Below are positions 53,104-62,509 of a stretch of DNA of 64,000 nucleotides, piece by piece. The stretch comes from Deinococcus humi (GTDB taxonomy: Bacteria; Deinococcota; Deinococci; Deinococcales; Deinococcaceae). The notes beneath the pieces are model-generated. The model was not told where the DNA came from and did not search any database. It saw nothing but the letters and a program-made list of their open reading frames with translations. Within the stretch, counting starts at the first letter, position 1. Every line of letters begins with the position of its first letter. The stretch is taken from NCBI RefSeq assembly GCF_014201875.1, contig NZ_JACHFL010000011.1, positions 87,929-151,928 on the forward strand, in the 5' to 3' direction. Both the position numbers and the translations under genes were made by a program.

Positions 53104-53133
53104 TTGAGATTTTCGGCCGACGACTGAAAGCGC

Positions 53134-55317
53134 TCAGCGCGCGGTCTCGTGTGGGCTCGGCGCGCCAGCCTGCTCAGCGGCAAGGCGGGCCAGCGCGTCG
53201 CGGTGACGGGTGGTGCGGGCGAGATCGGTCAAGTGCCGCATGGTGCTGTCGCACCGCTCTGTCAACGCGCCGGACCTCAGGACGTCGGTCATCAGCATGG
53301 CCCACATGTCAAAAGCGGCGTCGAGTTCGCCGTTCGCTTCCAGAATCGCGGCGGCCTGCTCCAGCGCTTCGGCCGCCTCCGTAAAGCGCAGCGCGGCGCA
53401 CGCCGCGCGCGCCGCTTCACGCAAATTCGGCACGGCGCGGCGCGCGGCGCCGCCTTCGAGCCAGTGGCGCGCCGTGCGCGCGGGGTTGCCGTTGTGCAGC
53501 TCAAGCGCCCGCGCCGCGGCGCGGTGCAGGGCCTGGCGAACGCTGTTTGACATACCCGCACGCACGCTTTCGTACACCAGGTCGTGGCTGAAGCGTCCCT
53601 CTGCGAGGATCTGGGCGCGTTCGAGTTCTTGCCACGCGGGCAGCACCTCGAGGAGGGGCGCATCGAGCACGGCGCTCACGAGGTCAAGGTCAAAGTCCGT
53701 TTGCAGCACGGCGGCAGCTTGGGCGAGCAGCAGGGCCTTCGTGGACAGGCGGCTCAAACGCTCGCCGATGACTTCCTGAACTTTGCCAGGCATCAAGGGC
53801 GACTCGTCACTCGACGCGCCTTTGTGTTCGAGCAGGTGCTTGACGGCTTCGAGGAGAAAAAGCGGGTTGCCACCGCTGGAGCGCGCGAGCCGGGCGGCGT
53901 GAACGTCGACGAGCGGAAGATTCAAGCTCGCGAGCACCCGCGTCGTGGCGTGCTCGTCAAGCGGCTCAAGGTCAATCCAGATGCACAAGCCGGCCGCCAG
54001 CATGCCCCTCAGCTGCGCTTCCACGTCGCTCGGCAACTCGCCCGCACGGTGCGCAGCGATCATCGGCACGACCCCTTGGTGTGCGTCGAAGGGCACGTAC
54101 TTCTGCGCGATGGACGCGCCGAGCTCCATGCTGGCGGGGTCGTAGTACTGCATATCATCGGCAATGACGCACTTCATGCCGCGGCTCACGCGCAGCGCCA
54201 GTTCACCGACGGCCGCGAACAACCGTTCTTTGTTCCCGCGTGATGGCGTGGGCGGCTCGCTCGTTGGCCACACCTCTGGGAGGAACAGCGCGAGTTGCTC
54301 GCGGACCCAATCGGGCAACTCCAGGTCGGGGCGGGCGCGCAAGACGCGGCGCCACGCGCGCGCGTACGTGCCGTACGGCACGTTGGTGTCGCCAGGCCGA
54401 CCGTCAAGATTGAAGAAGGGCCCTTTGCTGGCAGCGAACTCTTTGATCAAGCGTGACTTGCCGACACCCGGCACCCCGCTGATCACGATGCTTGTGCCGC
54501 GCGCCCACGCCTCGTCCATCAACGCCCACTCGCGCTCGCGTCCCGCCAGGATCGGGGGGCACAGCACGGACGACGGCATGACCCGCTGGGCTGAGGGTGT
54601 GTTGGGGGTCAGGACGCGCCCACCTTGAATGGTGCGGACCAGGTCGAGGGTGGCGCGCAACGGCGCCACGCCGTGCTCGCGCCACAGCACAGCCTCGCAG
54701 CGCGCGAAGGTGCGCAGAGCGCTGTCGCGATCGCCCAGCAGGTACTGCAGCTTGAGGACGCGCACAAACGCATCTTCGCACGCTGCGTCGACGCGCAGCA
54801 GGTGCTCGGCCCACGCAAGGGCATCTTCGTACGCGCCGCGGGACGCGTCCCGGTCGCTCAGCGCGGCGAGCGCGTCGCGCCGCCAGCCGCGCCAGCGGGT
54901 ACGCTCGCCCGCCAGCCACTCGTGAAATTCGGGCAGGTCGTCGTACATATACGCGCCCAACACATCCTCGTGGTGCGCCACGAACGCCTCCTCGTGTCCG
55001 AGCAGCAAAGCGTCCTGTACTTGCAGCGCGTCCACCGTGAGGCCCTCTTTGAGGCGCACGACGTCGCCACCAACCACAAGATCTTCTCCAAGCGTGCGGC
55101 GCCAGCGTTTCAGGAGCTGCACCAGGCTGTTGCGCGCCATGTGTTCTTTCGACTCGGGCCATAACAGGCCCGCCACCCTGGAGCGCGGAGTGCTTCCCTC
55201 AAAGGCGAGAAGCGCGAATACGCCCGCCGACTTGCGGTCCAGCGTCACGGCCCCGCTCGGCCCGGACACGGTGGGGACGCCGAGCAGCGCGACGTGCACG
55301 AGGGGTGTCGAAAGCAC
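53134..55317 (-). CDS. BTAD/AAA transcriptional regulator lacking TPR half
   Basis: This 727-residue regulator starts at the GTG at 55317 (LSTPLVHVALLGVPTVSG). It has an N-terminal winged-helix domain (SAGVFALLAFEG, SRVAGLLWPESKEHMARNSL), a BTAD domain of about residues 90-230, and an AAA-type ATPase with P-loop GVPGVGKSRLIKEF near residue 280. It is a close paralogue of the protein encoded upstream, but ends in LTDLARTTRHRDALARLAAE, where the other continues with about 430 residues of TPR. The stop is 31 bases from an IS6 remnant. The C-terminal half was probably lost by insertion or deletion, although a short natural form cannot be excluded. The gap to the upstream gene is 34 bases, so it is one operon. 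Confidence 0.8.
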   Translation of the reverse strand: MLSTPLVHVALLGVPTVSGPSGAVTLDRKSAGVFALLAFEGSTPRSRVAGLLWPESKEHMARNSLVQLLKRWRRTLGEDLVVGGDVVRLKEGLTVDALQVQDALLLGHEEAFVAHHEDVLGAYMYDDLPEFHEWLAGERTRWRGWRRDALAALSDRDASRGAYEDALAWAEHLLRVDAACEDAFVRVLKLQYLLGDRDSALRTFARCEAVLWREHGVAPLRATLDLVRTIQGGRVLTPNTPSAQRVMPSSVLCPPILAGREREWALMDEAWARGTSIVISGVPGVGKSRLIKEFAASKGPFFNLDGRPGDTNVPYGTYARAWRRVLRARPDLELPDWVREQLALFLPEVWPTSEPPTPSRGNKERLFAAVGELALRVSRGMKCVIADDMQYYDPASMELGASIAQKYVPFDAHQGVVPMIAAHRAGELPSDVEAQLRGMLAAGLCIWIDLEPLDEHATTRVLASLNLPLVDVHAARLARSSGGNPLFLLEAVKHLLEHKGASSDESPLMPGKVQEVIGERLSRLSTKALLLAQAAAVLQTDFDLDLVSAVLDAPLLEVLPAWQELERAQILAEGRFSHDLVYESVRAGMSNSVRQALHRAAARALELHNGNPARTARHWLEGGAARRAVPNLREAARAACAALRFTEAAEALEQAAAILEANGELDAAFDMWAMLMTDVLRSGALTERCDSTMRHLTDLARTTRHRDALARLAAEQAGAPSPHETAR

Positions 55318-55351
55318 GCTGAAATGATAGCAATCGCGCCTTTGCAATGGC

Positions 55352-58300
55352 TTAAATTGGGCTGGGTTGCAGGACAAACGCCACGTACGCCTCGCGGTAT
55401 TGAGACGGGACGTGCAGGGCCGTGGCGCGCGCTGACTGCGCCGCTTGACGCGCGGCCTCGGCCGCGTGCGGATGCCCGGCGGCGCTCAGGACGGCTGCAT
55501 GCCGCGCCGCCAAACGGGCTCGTGGTTCCTCCAAGGGGTCGAGGTGGTCCAGCAGACGCGCCGCCTCAAACGCGTGCGGCAGCGCCTTATCAGCCCGCCC
55601 CGCCCGAACGAGGCGATGGGCGTGCTGCATCTCGGCCACGCTCAGCAATTCGCCCCCTTCAGAGGCGCGCACGCGGCGCAGCACCGCCTCGCTTTGCGCA
55701 AGGTCCGCCTGGTCATCCCAGCGGGCCCGCAGCAAGTCCAACCGCAAAGTGTCATCGGGACCAAGGTGAGCGCGCAAGGCGCCCAGTTCGCGCAGCAACT
55801 CGGTCGCGTCCTCGCCCCGCTCGGCCCGTAAGGCTGTGAGCGCCAGGAGCGCCTCGGCGCGCTCGAACGCCACGTCCTGGGCCGCGGCGAGCGCTTCGCA
55901 TGCCAGCACCTCCGCTTGTTCGAAGACGCCGAGCGCGGCGTACACCGAAGCGGTTTGCCGCAGCACCAGCGAGGCGGCAAAGCCGTTGTACGCTGCGCTC
56001 GCCTCCCGCGCCAGCTCCAGCACGTTCAGCGCCTCGCCGTACCGCCCAAGGTCACGTTCTATGGCGCCCAATGACAACAGCGCGAGTACCCGGTTCATCT
56101 CCCGCCCCTGCATCCTGTCGATCAGCTCTAAAGCCTCGACGGCGTGCGCTCGCGCTTCCCGCTTGCGCCCCGCCCGGCTTAAGGTCAACGTTAAGTTGGT
56201 CAGGGCGTGCATGCGAATGACGGGCCGCTCGGCGCGCTCACTGTGTTCGATGAGCGCCCGCAGGTGCACAGCGGCCTCGCTGTAGCGTCCGAGTTTGCCC
56301 AGCACCACCCCGAGGTTTTGCAAGGCCGAAAGCTGCCCACTGACTCGCCCCAGTTGTTCATTGAGGATGGCGGCGCGCCGCAACGCCACGGTGGCGGCGT
56401 CCAGCTCATTGGCTTGCAAAGCGACGATGCCTAAGAACTGCGTCAACTCCGCTTGTACGTCTTCAGCGCCGCTGCGCTCGGCGTGCGCGCAGCCTTCCCG
56501 CGCCGCTTCAAAGGCGGTGCGGTGCTCGCCGCGGCGGCTGGACAACAGGCCCTGGCAGTGCCACGCGCGCGCCCGCTGCCCCTCAGTCCGCGCGAGGGCG
56601 AATAAACGCGACACGGACGCTTCGTATCGCTCGCCGAGGTCGAATTCCTTGAGGAAGTCGCGCGTCATTATGTGCCGTGCGTCAAACGCCCCGTCCAAAT
56701 CTCCGTGCGCTTCCAGCAGCGCCGCAGCTTGCTCAAGCAGTTCCGCCGCGTCCACGAAGCGCAAGGCGCTCCGCGCGAGGTCGGCGGCTTCCCGCAACTT
56801 CGGCGCGGCGTGCAGCGGTTCGCCGCTTTGCAGCCAGTGGCGCGCCACTCGAGAGGGCGGAAAGCCGTGCCGGTCAAGCACCCGGGCAGCGCTGCGGTGT
56901 AGCGCCTCACGCACACACGTGGGCAGGTTGGCCTCCACTGCCTCGTACACGAGGTCATGACTGAAACGGCCTTCGCCGAGCATCTGCGCGCGCTCCAGTT
57001 CCTGCCATGCGGGCAGCACGTCAAGGAGCGGCTTGCGCAGCGTCTCCGCGACGAGTTCGAGCGTGAAGTCGCTTTGCAGGACGGCCGCCGCCTGCGCGGC
57101 GTGCAATGCGGTAGCAGACAAACGCCCGAGGCGTCGCATGACGACATCCTGAACAGGCCCTGGAGGCGTGAGGCGGTTGGGAAAGCCGCGCTCAAGTTCA
57201 CCGGTCTCGATCAAGTGCTTGACGGTTTCTAGCAGGAACTGCGGATTTCCCCCGGTGTAGCGCTGCAGATCAGCTGTGATTGGCGCCAACTGCGGCACAT
57301 TCATGCTCTGTACCAAGTGGTGTACGGCGTCAGGTGCGAGGGGCCCCAGCTCGATGACGAGCACCCGGCCCGTCCGCACAAGGTCCGTGAGGGCCTGCGC
57401 CGCGACCGATGTGTACTCTTGCGGCCGTGAATTGAACACGATGCGAAACGGCGCGTCCACGTCACCCCATCCGAGCGCGCCCCACATGAACAGCTGCGCT
57501 TCAGCGCTGCCATCGTCGAAGTGATGCGTGTCGTCGTACGCGAGCACGGTCATGCCCGCTTGAATCGCAGCCTGCACCACTTCTGTCATGGCTTGGTAAA
57601 AGCGCACCCTGTCCGCTTGCGAGGACATCGGCAGCGCCGACCCGAATTCCGGCAGGATATAAGCGAGTTGCTGCGTGACCCACGGCTCGAACGAAAGCTG
57701 AGGGTACTTACTCAGAATCTTGCGCAGCATGCGGATGGTCAAGCCGTACAGCACTTGTTCGTCGCCAGGGCGGCATTCGAAATAGAAGTCTCCGCCGTGC
57801 GCGCGCGCGAACTCCTGCACGAGGCGCGATTTGCCAACGCCCGGCTCCCCGACGAGGCACACGCCTTGCCCTTTCGCCCACGCTTCTTCCATCAAGGCCC
57901 ACTCACGCTCGCGGCCCACCAACAGCGGTGGGCGCAATACGGACAGCGGAATTGAGGAAGTTTGCGGTGCGTCATCGATCGGCGCAGCACCCTCGCGGAT
58001 GAGGCGAGCGAGCTCGCGGGTTTGCCGCGTTGGCGGCACGCCGAACTCGCGTGCCAGCATCTCTTCGCATGAACGCAGCGTCTCCAATGCGCGCGCGCGG
58101 TTCCCGAGGGCGAGTTGCAGACGCATCACCAGCACGTACGCTTCTTCGGAGGCGGGATCAACAGCAAGCAACTGCCGTGCCCACCCCAAGGCGCCGTCAA
58201 GATCGCTGGCAGCCTCCGCGTCAAGGGCCAGGGCGCGCAGGGCGTTACGCCGCCACCCCTGCCACCGCTCGCGTTCGCTCAGCAGCCAGTCCTCAAACTC

Positions 58301-58681
58301 CGGGCAGTCATCGAAGTCGAAGGAAGCGAGTACATCACCGTATGAGGCCACGAACACCTCGAGGCGTCCGCGCGCATGCGCTTCACGCAGCGCGCACGCG
58401 TCCACGCGCACGCCGTCCGCCAGACGCAACTCGCCTCGCCCGATCATCAAGTCCGACGAGCAGGCAAGGCGCAATTTGCGCAATGTCTGGGACAAGCTGT
58501 TGCGCGCCTTGGCCTCCTCTGCCCCGGGCCACAGCAACGCGGCGAGTTTCGCTCGGCTGGTTGGACCTTCTAACGCAAGGTAGGCCAAAAGCGCGCTTGG
58601 CTTACGCTCCAGCAACTGGGCCTGCGCGCCGGCGCCGAGCAAGCGAGGCGTGCCCAGCACCTCCACTTGCCAAGAAGACAT
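55352..58681 (-). CDS. BTAD/AAA/TPR transcriptional regulator (SARP-like)
   Basis: This 1109-residue protein starts at the ATG at 58681 (MSSWQVEVLGTPRLLGAGAQ). It has a winged-helix region (KPSALLAYLALEGPTSRAKLAALLWPG is the matching stretch), BTAD helices (residues 100-240), an AAA/STAND ATPase with GEPGVGKSRLVQEFARA near residue 275, and a C-terminal TPR array from about residue 640 (LQNLGVVLGKLGRYSEAAVHL, LLSLGAIERDLGRYGEALNVL). Such proteins integrate a signal through the TPR and ATPase parts and activate nearby genes. The target is unknown. Regulators of this family are numerous in Deinococcus; a relic of another lies at 47310. Confidence 0.87.
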   Translation of the reverse strand: MSSWQVEVLGTPRLLGAGAQAQLLERKPSALLAYLALEGPTSRAKLAALLWPGAEEAKARNSLSQTLRKLRLACSSDLMIGRGELRLADGVRVDACALREAHARGRLEVFVASYGDVLASFDFDDCPEFEDWLLSERERWQGWRRNALRALALDAEAASDLDGALGWARQLLAVDPASEEAYVLVMRLQLALGNRARALETLRSCEEMLAREFGVPPTRQTRELARLIREGAAPIDDAPQTSSIPLSVLRPPLLVGREREWALMEEAWAKGQGVCLVGEPGVGKSRLVQEFARAHGGDFYFECRPGDEQVLYGLTIRMLRKILSKYPQLSFEPWVTQQLAYILPEFGSALPMSSQADRVRFYQAMTEVVQAAIQAGMTVLAYDDTHHFDDGSAEAQLFMWGALGWGDVDAPFRIVFNSRPQEYTSVAAQALTDLVRTGRVLVIELGPLAPDAVHHLVQSMNVPQLAPITADLQRYTGGNPQFLLETVKHLIETGELERGFPNRLTPPGPVQDVVMRRLGRLSATALHAAQAAAVLQSDFTLELVAETLRKPLLDVLPAWQELERAQMLGEGRFSHDLVYEAVEANLPTCVREALHRSAARVLDRHGFPPSRVARHWLQSGEPLHAAPKLREAADLARSALRFVDAAELLEQAAALLEAHGDLDGAFDARHIMTRDFLKEFDLGERYEASVSRLFALARTEGQRARAWHCQGLLSSRRGEHRTAFEAAREGCAHAERSGAEDVQAELTQFLGIVALQANELDAATVALRRAAILNEQLGRVSGQLSALQNLGVVLGKLGRYSEAAVHLRALIEHSERAERPVIRMHALTNLTLTLSRAGRKREARAHAVEALELIDRMQGREMNRVLALLSLGAIERDLGRYGEALNVLELAREASAAYNGFAASLVLRQTASVYAALGVFEQAEVLACEALAAAQDVAFERAEALLALTALRAERGEDATELLRELGALRAHLGPDDTLRLDLLRARWDDQADLAQSEAVLRRVRASEGGELLSVAEMQHAHRLVRAGRADKALPHAFEAARLLDHLDPLEEPRARLAARHAAVLSAAGHPHAAEAARQAAQSARATALHVPSQYREAYVAFVLQPSPI

Positions 58682-58768
58682 TGAGGACACGGTCAAAGTG
58701 TAGCGGGAAGGTGCCAAGGAGGGTGTATTGCTTCACTTCCCGGCCAGGCATGAAAGTACAAGAGAGAC

Positions 58769-58959
58769 GGTTCTGGCAAGTTAAGTATTTAGAGACACAT
58801 GTTACTTTATTCAGGTAAGCCAGTTACGAGTTCACAGGATCGAGTTTAGACTCAGACAAAAAGTAGAAGGACTAAATGGGAACTTTTCCTTGGTCCGTCA
58901 CAGATGTGGTCGTGCTCGAACTCATATTTCACATGACGTTCAGTTAACTTGACACAACC
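58769..58959. mobile_element. 191-bp MITE-like element, copy 1
   Basis: The ends GGTTCTGGCAAGTTAAG (58769) and GTTAACTTGACACAACC (58943-58959) are imperfect inverted repeats of 17 bp. The element is exactly 191 bp and has no coding capacity. It matches copy 2 at 62510 in reverse orientation, clearly over the outer 45 bp or so at each end. The ends resemble those of the IS6 copies, so an IS6 transposase could move it. No target duplication is visible. Confidence 0.8.
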
Positions 58960-59186
58960 CTGCCTCATCACCTCTTCCAGACGGGTTATAACCGACCGGA
59001 AGAGGTGACTCGCCGCCAGGGACGTCCAGACCCATTCGGAGGGTGGAGAGGCGTCCTAGAGTGCCGGTTGGGTTGCCGGGAAAACATTCCAGCGAACCAA
59101 TCGGCACCCCTTTCCGCACTTTCCAGCCATCGGTCTTTCCGTGAGGGACAGAAGAGCAGGAGGAGATCGGCTCATTAGGTTTCTAG
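58960..59186. other. Short intergenic stretch
   Basis: Nothing is recognised here except the CTAG target duplication of the IS5-type element at 59183-59186. Confidence 0.4.
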
Positions 59187-59208
59187 GGCGTGTGCTCATG
59201 GGCAAGCG

Positions 59209-59511
59209 ATGGCCGGGATCGACACGTACACTCGGGACATGCCGATGCTCTCCCTCGATGTGCCCGACTACAGTCCCGAAGGTGGATTCGGTCCCGAATG
59301 GGACGAAGGATTTCAAATCGCCCTTCGCATTGAGGATGGCCAGGTATACCTGCAAGCAAACAACGCCGGTCTGCGTTCACTCGCTCGCCTGCTTCTAGGA
59401 CTCACTGTTGACGGCGTGCAGGACTGGCACCACTGGCACCTGGAAGACTGGAACAGTCTTGAAGAAGGATCTGTTCCGCTCACGGTCATGAAGTTCCCGG
59501 AGCAGCCGTAG
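59209..59511 (+). CDS. Immunity-protein-like passenger gene
   Basis: This 100-residue acidic protein contains IALRIEDGQVYLQANNAGLR, SLARLLLGLTVDGVQD, HHWHLEDWNSLEEGS and VPLTVMKFPE. The order AN-x-x-GL-x-x-LA-x-x-LL, H-x-HL, L-x-x-GS resembles the Imm32-type family of immunity proteins found in toxin-immunity systems. It lies between the left repeat and the transposase stop of the IS5-type element, so it travels with it. No toxin gene is adjacent. A start at 59239 (MPMLSLDVPDY) is also possible. Confidence 0.6.
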   Translation: MAGIDTYTRDMPMLSLDVPDYSPEGGFGPEWDEGFQIALRIEDGQVYLQANNAGLRSLARLLLGLTVDGVQDWHHWHLEDWNSLEEGSVPLTVMKFPEQP

Positions 59512-59528
59512 ACCTCGCCTGAATTCTG

Positions 59529-60344
59529 TCAGCGGATCCACGTCATTGCGACAGCCACTTCGAACCACGCTGTGTAATGACAGCGCCTCTTGTCGTACCT
59601 CGTTGCGACGCGCCGAAACCGTTTCAGCCACGCAATGGCGCGTTCGATCTGGTTCCGTTCGCGGTACACCATGTGGTCGTACTGTGTCGCGTGTCGCTGG
59701 CCTTGCTTCGGTGGGATCACCGCTCGAATCCCACGTCGCCGAAGTTCCTTGCGGGCTATGCCATTGCTCTACCCTCGATCGCCGACAAGCTGCTCAGGGC
59801 GGTGCTTCGGCCGTCCCACTCCAGCGCGTTTGACCCGCCCAGCATCAAGGAGTGGACGAAAGCTGACCATTTCGTGCCGCTCACCCCCGGTGAGGTGGAG
59901 AGCAAGAGGCTTGCCCTGCCCCTCGCATTTGAGGTGCACCTTGGTACTGAACCCGCCCCGAGAACGCCCCAGTGCTTCATCCTGTTGACCACCTCGTGCG
60001 CCTGCAGCGTGATGATGTGCCCGGACAATCGTTGAGTCGATGTACTGCTTACTCCAGTCAATCTGGCCTTGCTGATCTGCGAGTTGCTGAAGCCGTGACA
60101 ACAGGTTTGTCCACACGCCTTGCTTACACCAGCGGTAGAAGCGTGTGCTTATTGAACTCCAATTGCCGTAGCAGGGTGGGAGATCACGCCAGGGTGCACC
60201 AGTACGGAGGAGCCAGAGGACGGCATTAAAGAACACGCGATCGTTGAGCCGCGGACGACCTCCAAATCCGCGTTCTGCGGGGAGGTGAGGCTGCAACACA
60301 GCCCATTGGTCGTCTCTAAGGTCGTGGCGGTGAAGTTCACTCAA
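59529..60344 (-). pseudogene. IS5-family transposase with in-frame TAG
   Basis: The reading frame covers 271 codons from SELHRHDLRDDQWAVLQPHL through the DDE motifs (IDSTIVRAHHHA, VGDRG, NQIERAIAWLKRFRRVATRYDK). It is broken only by a TAG at 59769-59771, where related enzymes have Tyr in GDRGYSN. The frame continues at once with SNGIARKELRRRGIRAVIPPKQ. A single TAC-to-TAG change therefore explains it. The element is probably immobile now unless served in trans. Confidence 0.82.
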
Positions 60345-60397
60345 AGCCTTTCAGGCTATTGAGTCCCCATGAGCACACGCCCTAGAGATATAGAAAA

Positions 60398-60949
60398 TTA
60401 GCTACCTATTCGAATAGACGATCTGACCAAACCCACCTGGGCCAGCCGTTCGATCAGCTGTGTCTGAGAGTAGGGAGGACGACGGAGACTGAGCCGGAGC
60501 GCTTCGATCGCTGCTTTCGTTTCCTCAGGAGTGTTGACCAGCAGGCGGGTGACCAAATCATCTGGAGAAAGCACCTCCAGGCCATAGCGCTGAACCGCCG
60601 ATGTTGGGAAGTCTTTCAGATTCCAGGTCACCAGCAGTTCAGCTTCTGCCGTGATGGCCGCCGCAAGGACGTGGCGGTCATCCGGGTCAGGCAGTATCAG
60701 ATCTGGAATCAGGACTTCGTACCCGCGGACTGTGGCGTCAGGCACCGCGGCTTCCATCTGCTGCCGCGTCCGCTGAAGCCGGTCTGCCGAGAGATCCGGG
60801 CGGTCTTCAAGCAGGTTGCGGATCCATTCGTCGTGGATCGTCTCGGTCCACCGGGCACCGATCAGCCCAGCGGTGGCCAGATGCATCAACAGATTGCGGA
60901 TCAGGGAAGGGTAGAGGACGGAAGCGTCGAGCAGGGCCACGGGACCCAT
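60398..60949 (-). CDS. PIN-domain toxin (VapC-like)
   Basis: This 183-residue PIN protein has the acidic active-site pattern VALLDASVLYPSLIRN (Asp8), TIHDEWIRNLL, LPDPDDRHVLAAAI and LLVTWNLKDFP. PIN toxins cut RNA. The gene overlaps the upstream helix-turn-helix gene (TGATG), the usual arrangement of a toxin-antitoxin pair with the antitoxin first. It is longer than classical VapC (about 130-140 residues), with an extra C-terminal 40 residues. Confidence 0.85.
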   Translation of the reverse strand: MGPVALLDASVLYPSLIRNLLMHLATAGLIGARWTETIHDEWIRNLLEDRPDLSADRLQRTRQQMEAAVPDATVRGYEVLIPDLILPDPDDRHVLAAAITAEAELLVTWNLKDFPTSAVQRYGLEVLSPDDLVTRLLVNTPEETKAAIEALRLSLRRPPYSQTQLIERLAQVGLVRSSIRIGS

Positions 60950-61329
60950 CAGTCGAGGCCCAACTCCTGCAGGTCATCGGCGAGTGCCTGCAGTGCCTGC
61001 TGGCGTTGCGTATCGAGGCGGGCCTTGTACGCGAGGACGTCTTCCAGGTGCAGGCGGCGCCGTGGACCGACTTTGCGATGGGGTAGCGTTCCTTCCTCGA
61101 CGAGTTTGACCAGGTAGGGCCGGCTGACCTTCAGGAGCTCAGCGGCCTGCTGGGTGGTGATCTCTGGTTCGAGGGTCACCACCTGAACGGCTTTGCCAGC
61201 CGCAAGTTGTCCGAGGAGATCTTCGAGGATGCTGGCGAGCCGGTTGGGCAGCGGAGCACTGCGGATTAGGAGAAGTTGCTGGCGGGCGGCTTCGGTGTCG
61301 GCGGGGGTGGGGAGGAAGGGGGTGGTCAT
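60949..61329 (-). CDS. Excisionase-type HTH antitoxin
   Basis: This 126-residue protein starts at the ATG at 61329, seven bases after AGGAGG. It carries a MerR/excisionase-like DNA-binding domain: EITTQQAAELLKVSRPYLVK, LVEEGTLPHRKVGPRRRL and HLEDVLAYKARLD. Coupled to the PIN gene, it should neutralise the toxin and repress the pair. Confidence 0.85.
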   Translation of the reverse strand: MTTPFLPTPADTEAARQQLLLIRSAPLPNRLASILEDLLGQLAAGKAVQVVTLEPEITTQQAAELLKVSRPYLVKLVEEGTLPHRKVGPRRRLHLEDVLAYKARLDTQRQQALQALADDLQELGLD

Positions 61330-61417
61330 GGCTGGGCCTCCTGTCCCCATCTTACGAAATGAACGAAACGAGCGAAATAAGCAAAATCACCATCGAAATC
61401 GAGGCGAGCCGTAGTTA

Positions 61418-62380
61418 ATGTATGTTATCTATGGGGTCATGGGCATGGAACTGGAGGTCTACCGGGCGGAGGTCTTCGACCGGGCAAGAGCATGGATCGA
61501 CCTCAATCCCGAGGAGAGGAGACGCCGGGGCGTGGAGGCCTGCCGAGACCAGGATGCTGAAGCCCTGTGGAATCTGACCGAGGCTTACCTCACCCTGCAC
61601 GGGTCCAGCGGGACCGCTACCAGTCCCCGAACCCTCAAAGCATACCGCTGGGCAGTCAACCGATTTTTGGATTACTCGGCACACCAGGCTGTCAATCTGT
61701 TGCGGGCGACTTCAGGCGATGGAGTGCGTTTTATCCGGTCCGTGGAAGCCGGAGGGCTGAGTGCCTCGAGCACCCGGGTCCAACTCGCCGGGGTCCGGCT
61801 GTTGTATTCCGCGCTGCGGTGGGCAGAAGTCACTGGTGTGGCTCCGTTTGCCGATGTCAAACCGGTGCGGGATAAGACCGCGGCCTGGGATAAGCGCACG
61901 CCATATACCCACGCTGAGGTCCAAACCCTGCTGGAAGCTGCAAACCCACGCATGCGCGTCTTGCTGCTGCTGTGTGCCCACGGCGGGCTGCGGGTCAGCG
62001 AGGCACTAGCGCTCCGCTGGGAGGATGTGAATCCCGCGGCCCGGGAATTGACGGTTCGGCAGGGCAAAGGCGGGAAGCAGCGGCGGGTGGTGATAGGGGA
62101 GAGCCTGGCTGCGGCTTTGACGATTCTCCCCGAGAGTGACCAGGTGGTCGGTGGGAGCTATCCGGCTGCAGTCGAGCGATTGCGGCGCTTATGTCTCCGC
62201 GCCGGCGTGCCGTACCGGGGTCACCATGCGCTCCGTCATTACGCTGGGACTCGGCTGACACGGGAAGGGGCGTCACTTGATGACGTCGCCCGTCATCTGG
62301 GACACTCTGCGCTGGAGACGGCCAGGATCTACGCCAAATGGAGCGACGAGGAACTGCGCCGTCGGATGACAGGCTGGTGA
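61418..62380 (+). CDS. Tyrosine recombinase
   Basis: This phage-integrase-type recombinase of up to 320 residues has the full catalytic set: Arg192 in GGLRVSEALAL, Lys217/220 in GKGGKQRRVV, His270 and Arg273 in HHALRHYAGTRL, His296 in HLGHSALETARIY and nucleophile Tyr305. An N-terminal SAM-like core-binding domain spans about residues 45-145. The start may be at 61439 or 61445 instead. It lies between the toxin-antitoxin pair and the defence gene, as in mobile islands, but no attachment-site repeat was identified. Confidence 0.9.
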   Translation: MYVIYGVMGMELEVYRAEVFDRARAWIDLNPEERRRRGVEACRDQDAEALWNLTEAYLTLHGSSGTATSPRTLKAYRWAVNRFLDYSAHQAVNLLRATSGDGVRFIRSVEAGGLSASSTRVQLAGVRLLYSALRWAEVTGVAPFADVKPVRDKTAAWDKRTPYTHAEVQTLLEAANPRMRVLLLLCAHGGLRVSEALALRWEDVNPAARELTVRQGKGGKQRRVVIGESLAAALTILPESDQVVGGSYPAAVERLRRLCLRAGVPYRGHHALRHYAGTRLTREGASLDDVARHLGHSALETARIYAKWSDEELRRRMTGW

Positions 62381-62509
62381 ATGTACTGAAAGGTTCCATT
62401 CGATAGATAGACTTAAAGAAGCTATCGAGACGTTTATCGCTCAACACAATGAAGAGCTAAGACCCTCTCTCCATGTCAAGCGCTCAGCCGATGACATCTT
62501 GAAGAGTTT
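62381..62509. other. Short AT-richer stretch before MITE copy 2
   Basis: Nothing is recognised. Confidence 0.35.

Larger units (their letters stand above)
59187..60381 (-). mobile_element. IS5-family element with passenger gene (1195 bp)
   Basis: Perfect 16-bp inverted repeats GGCGTGTGCTCATGGG (59187-59202) and CCCATGAGCACACGCC (60366-60381) are flanked by CTAG on both sides, the target duplication typical of the IS427 group. Inside are a nonsense-broken transposase on the minus strand and a separate 100-codon gene on the plus strand. IS427-group elements are usually about 850 bp; the extra 330 bp corresponds to the passenger gene. Confidence 0.85.

Noticed and set aside
61330..61417. Possible attachment site next to the tyrosine recombinase
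   Set aside because: No matching direct repeat was found elsewhere in the window.
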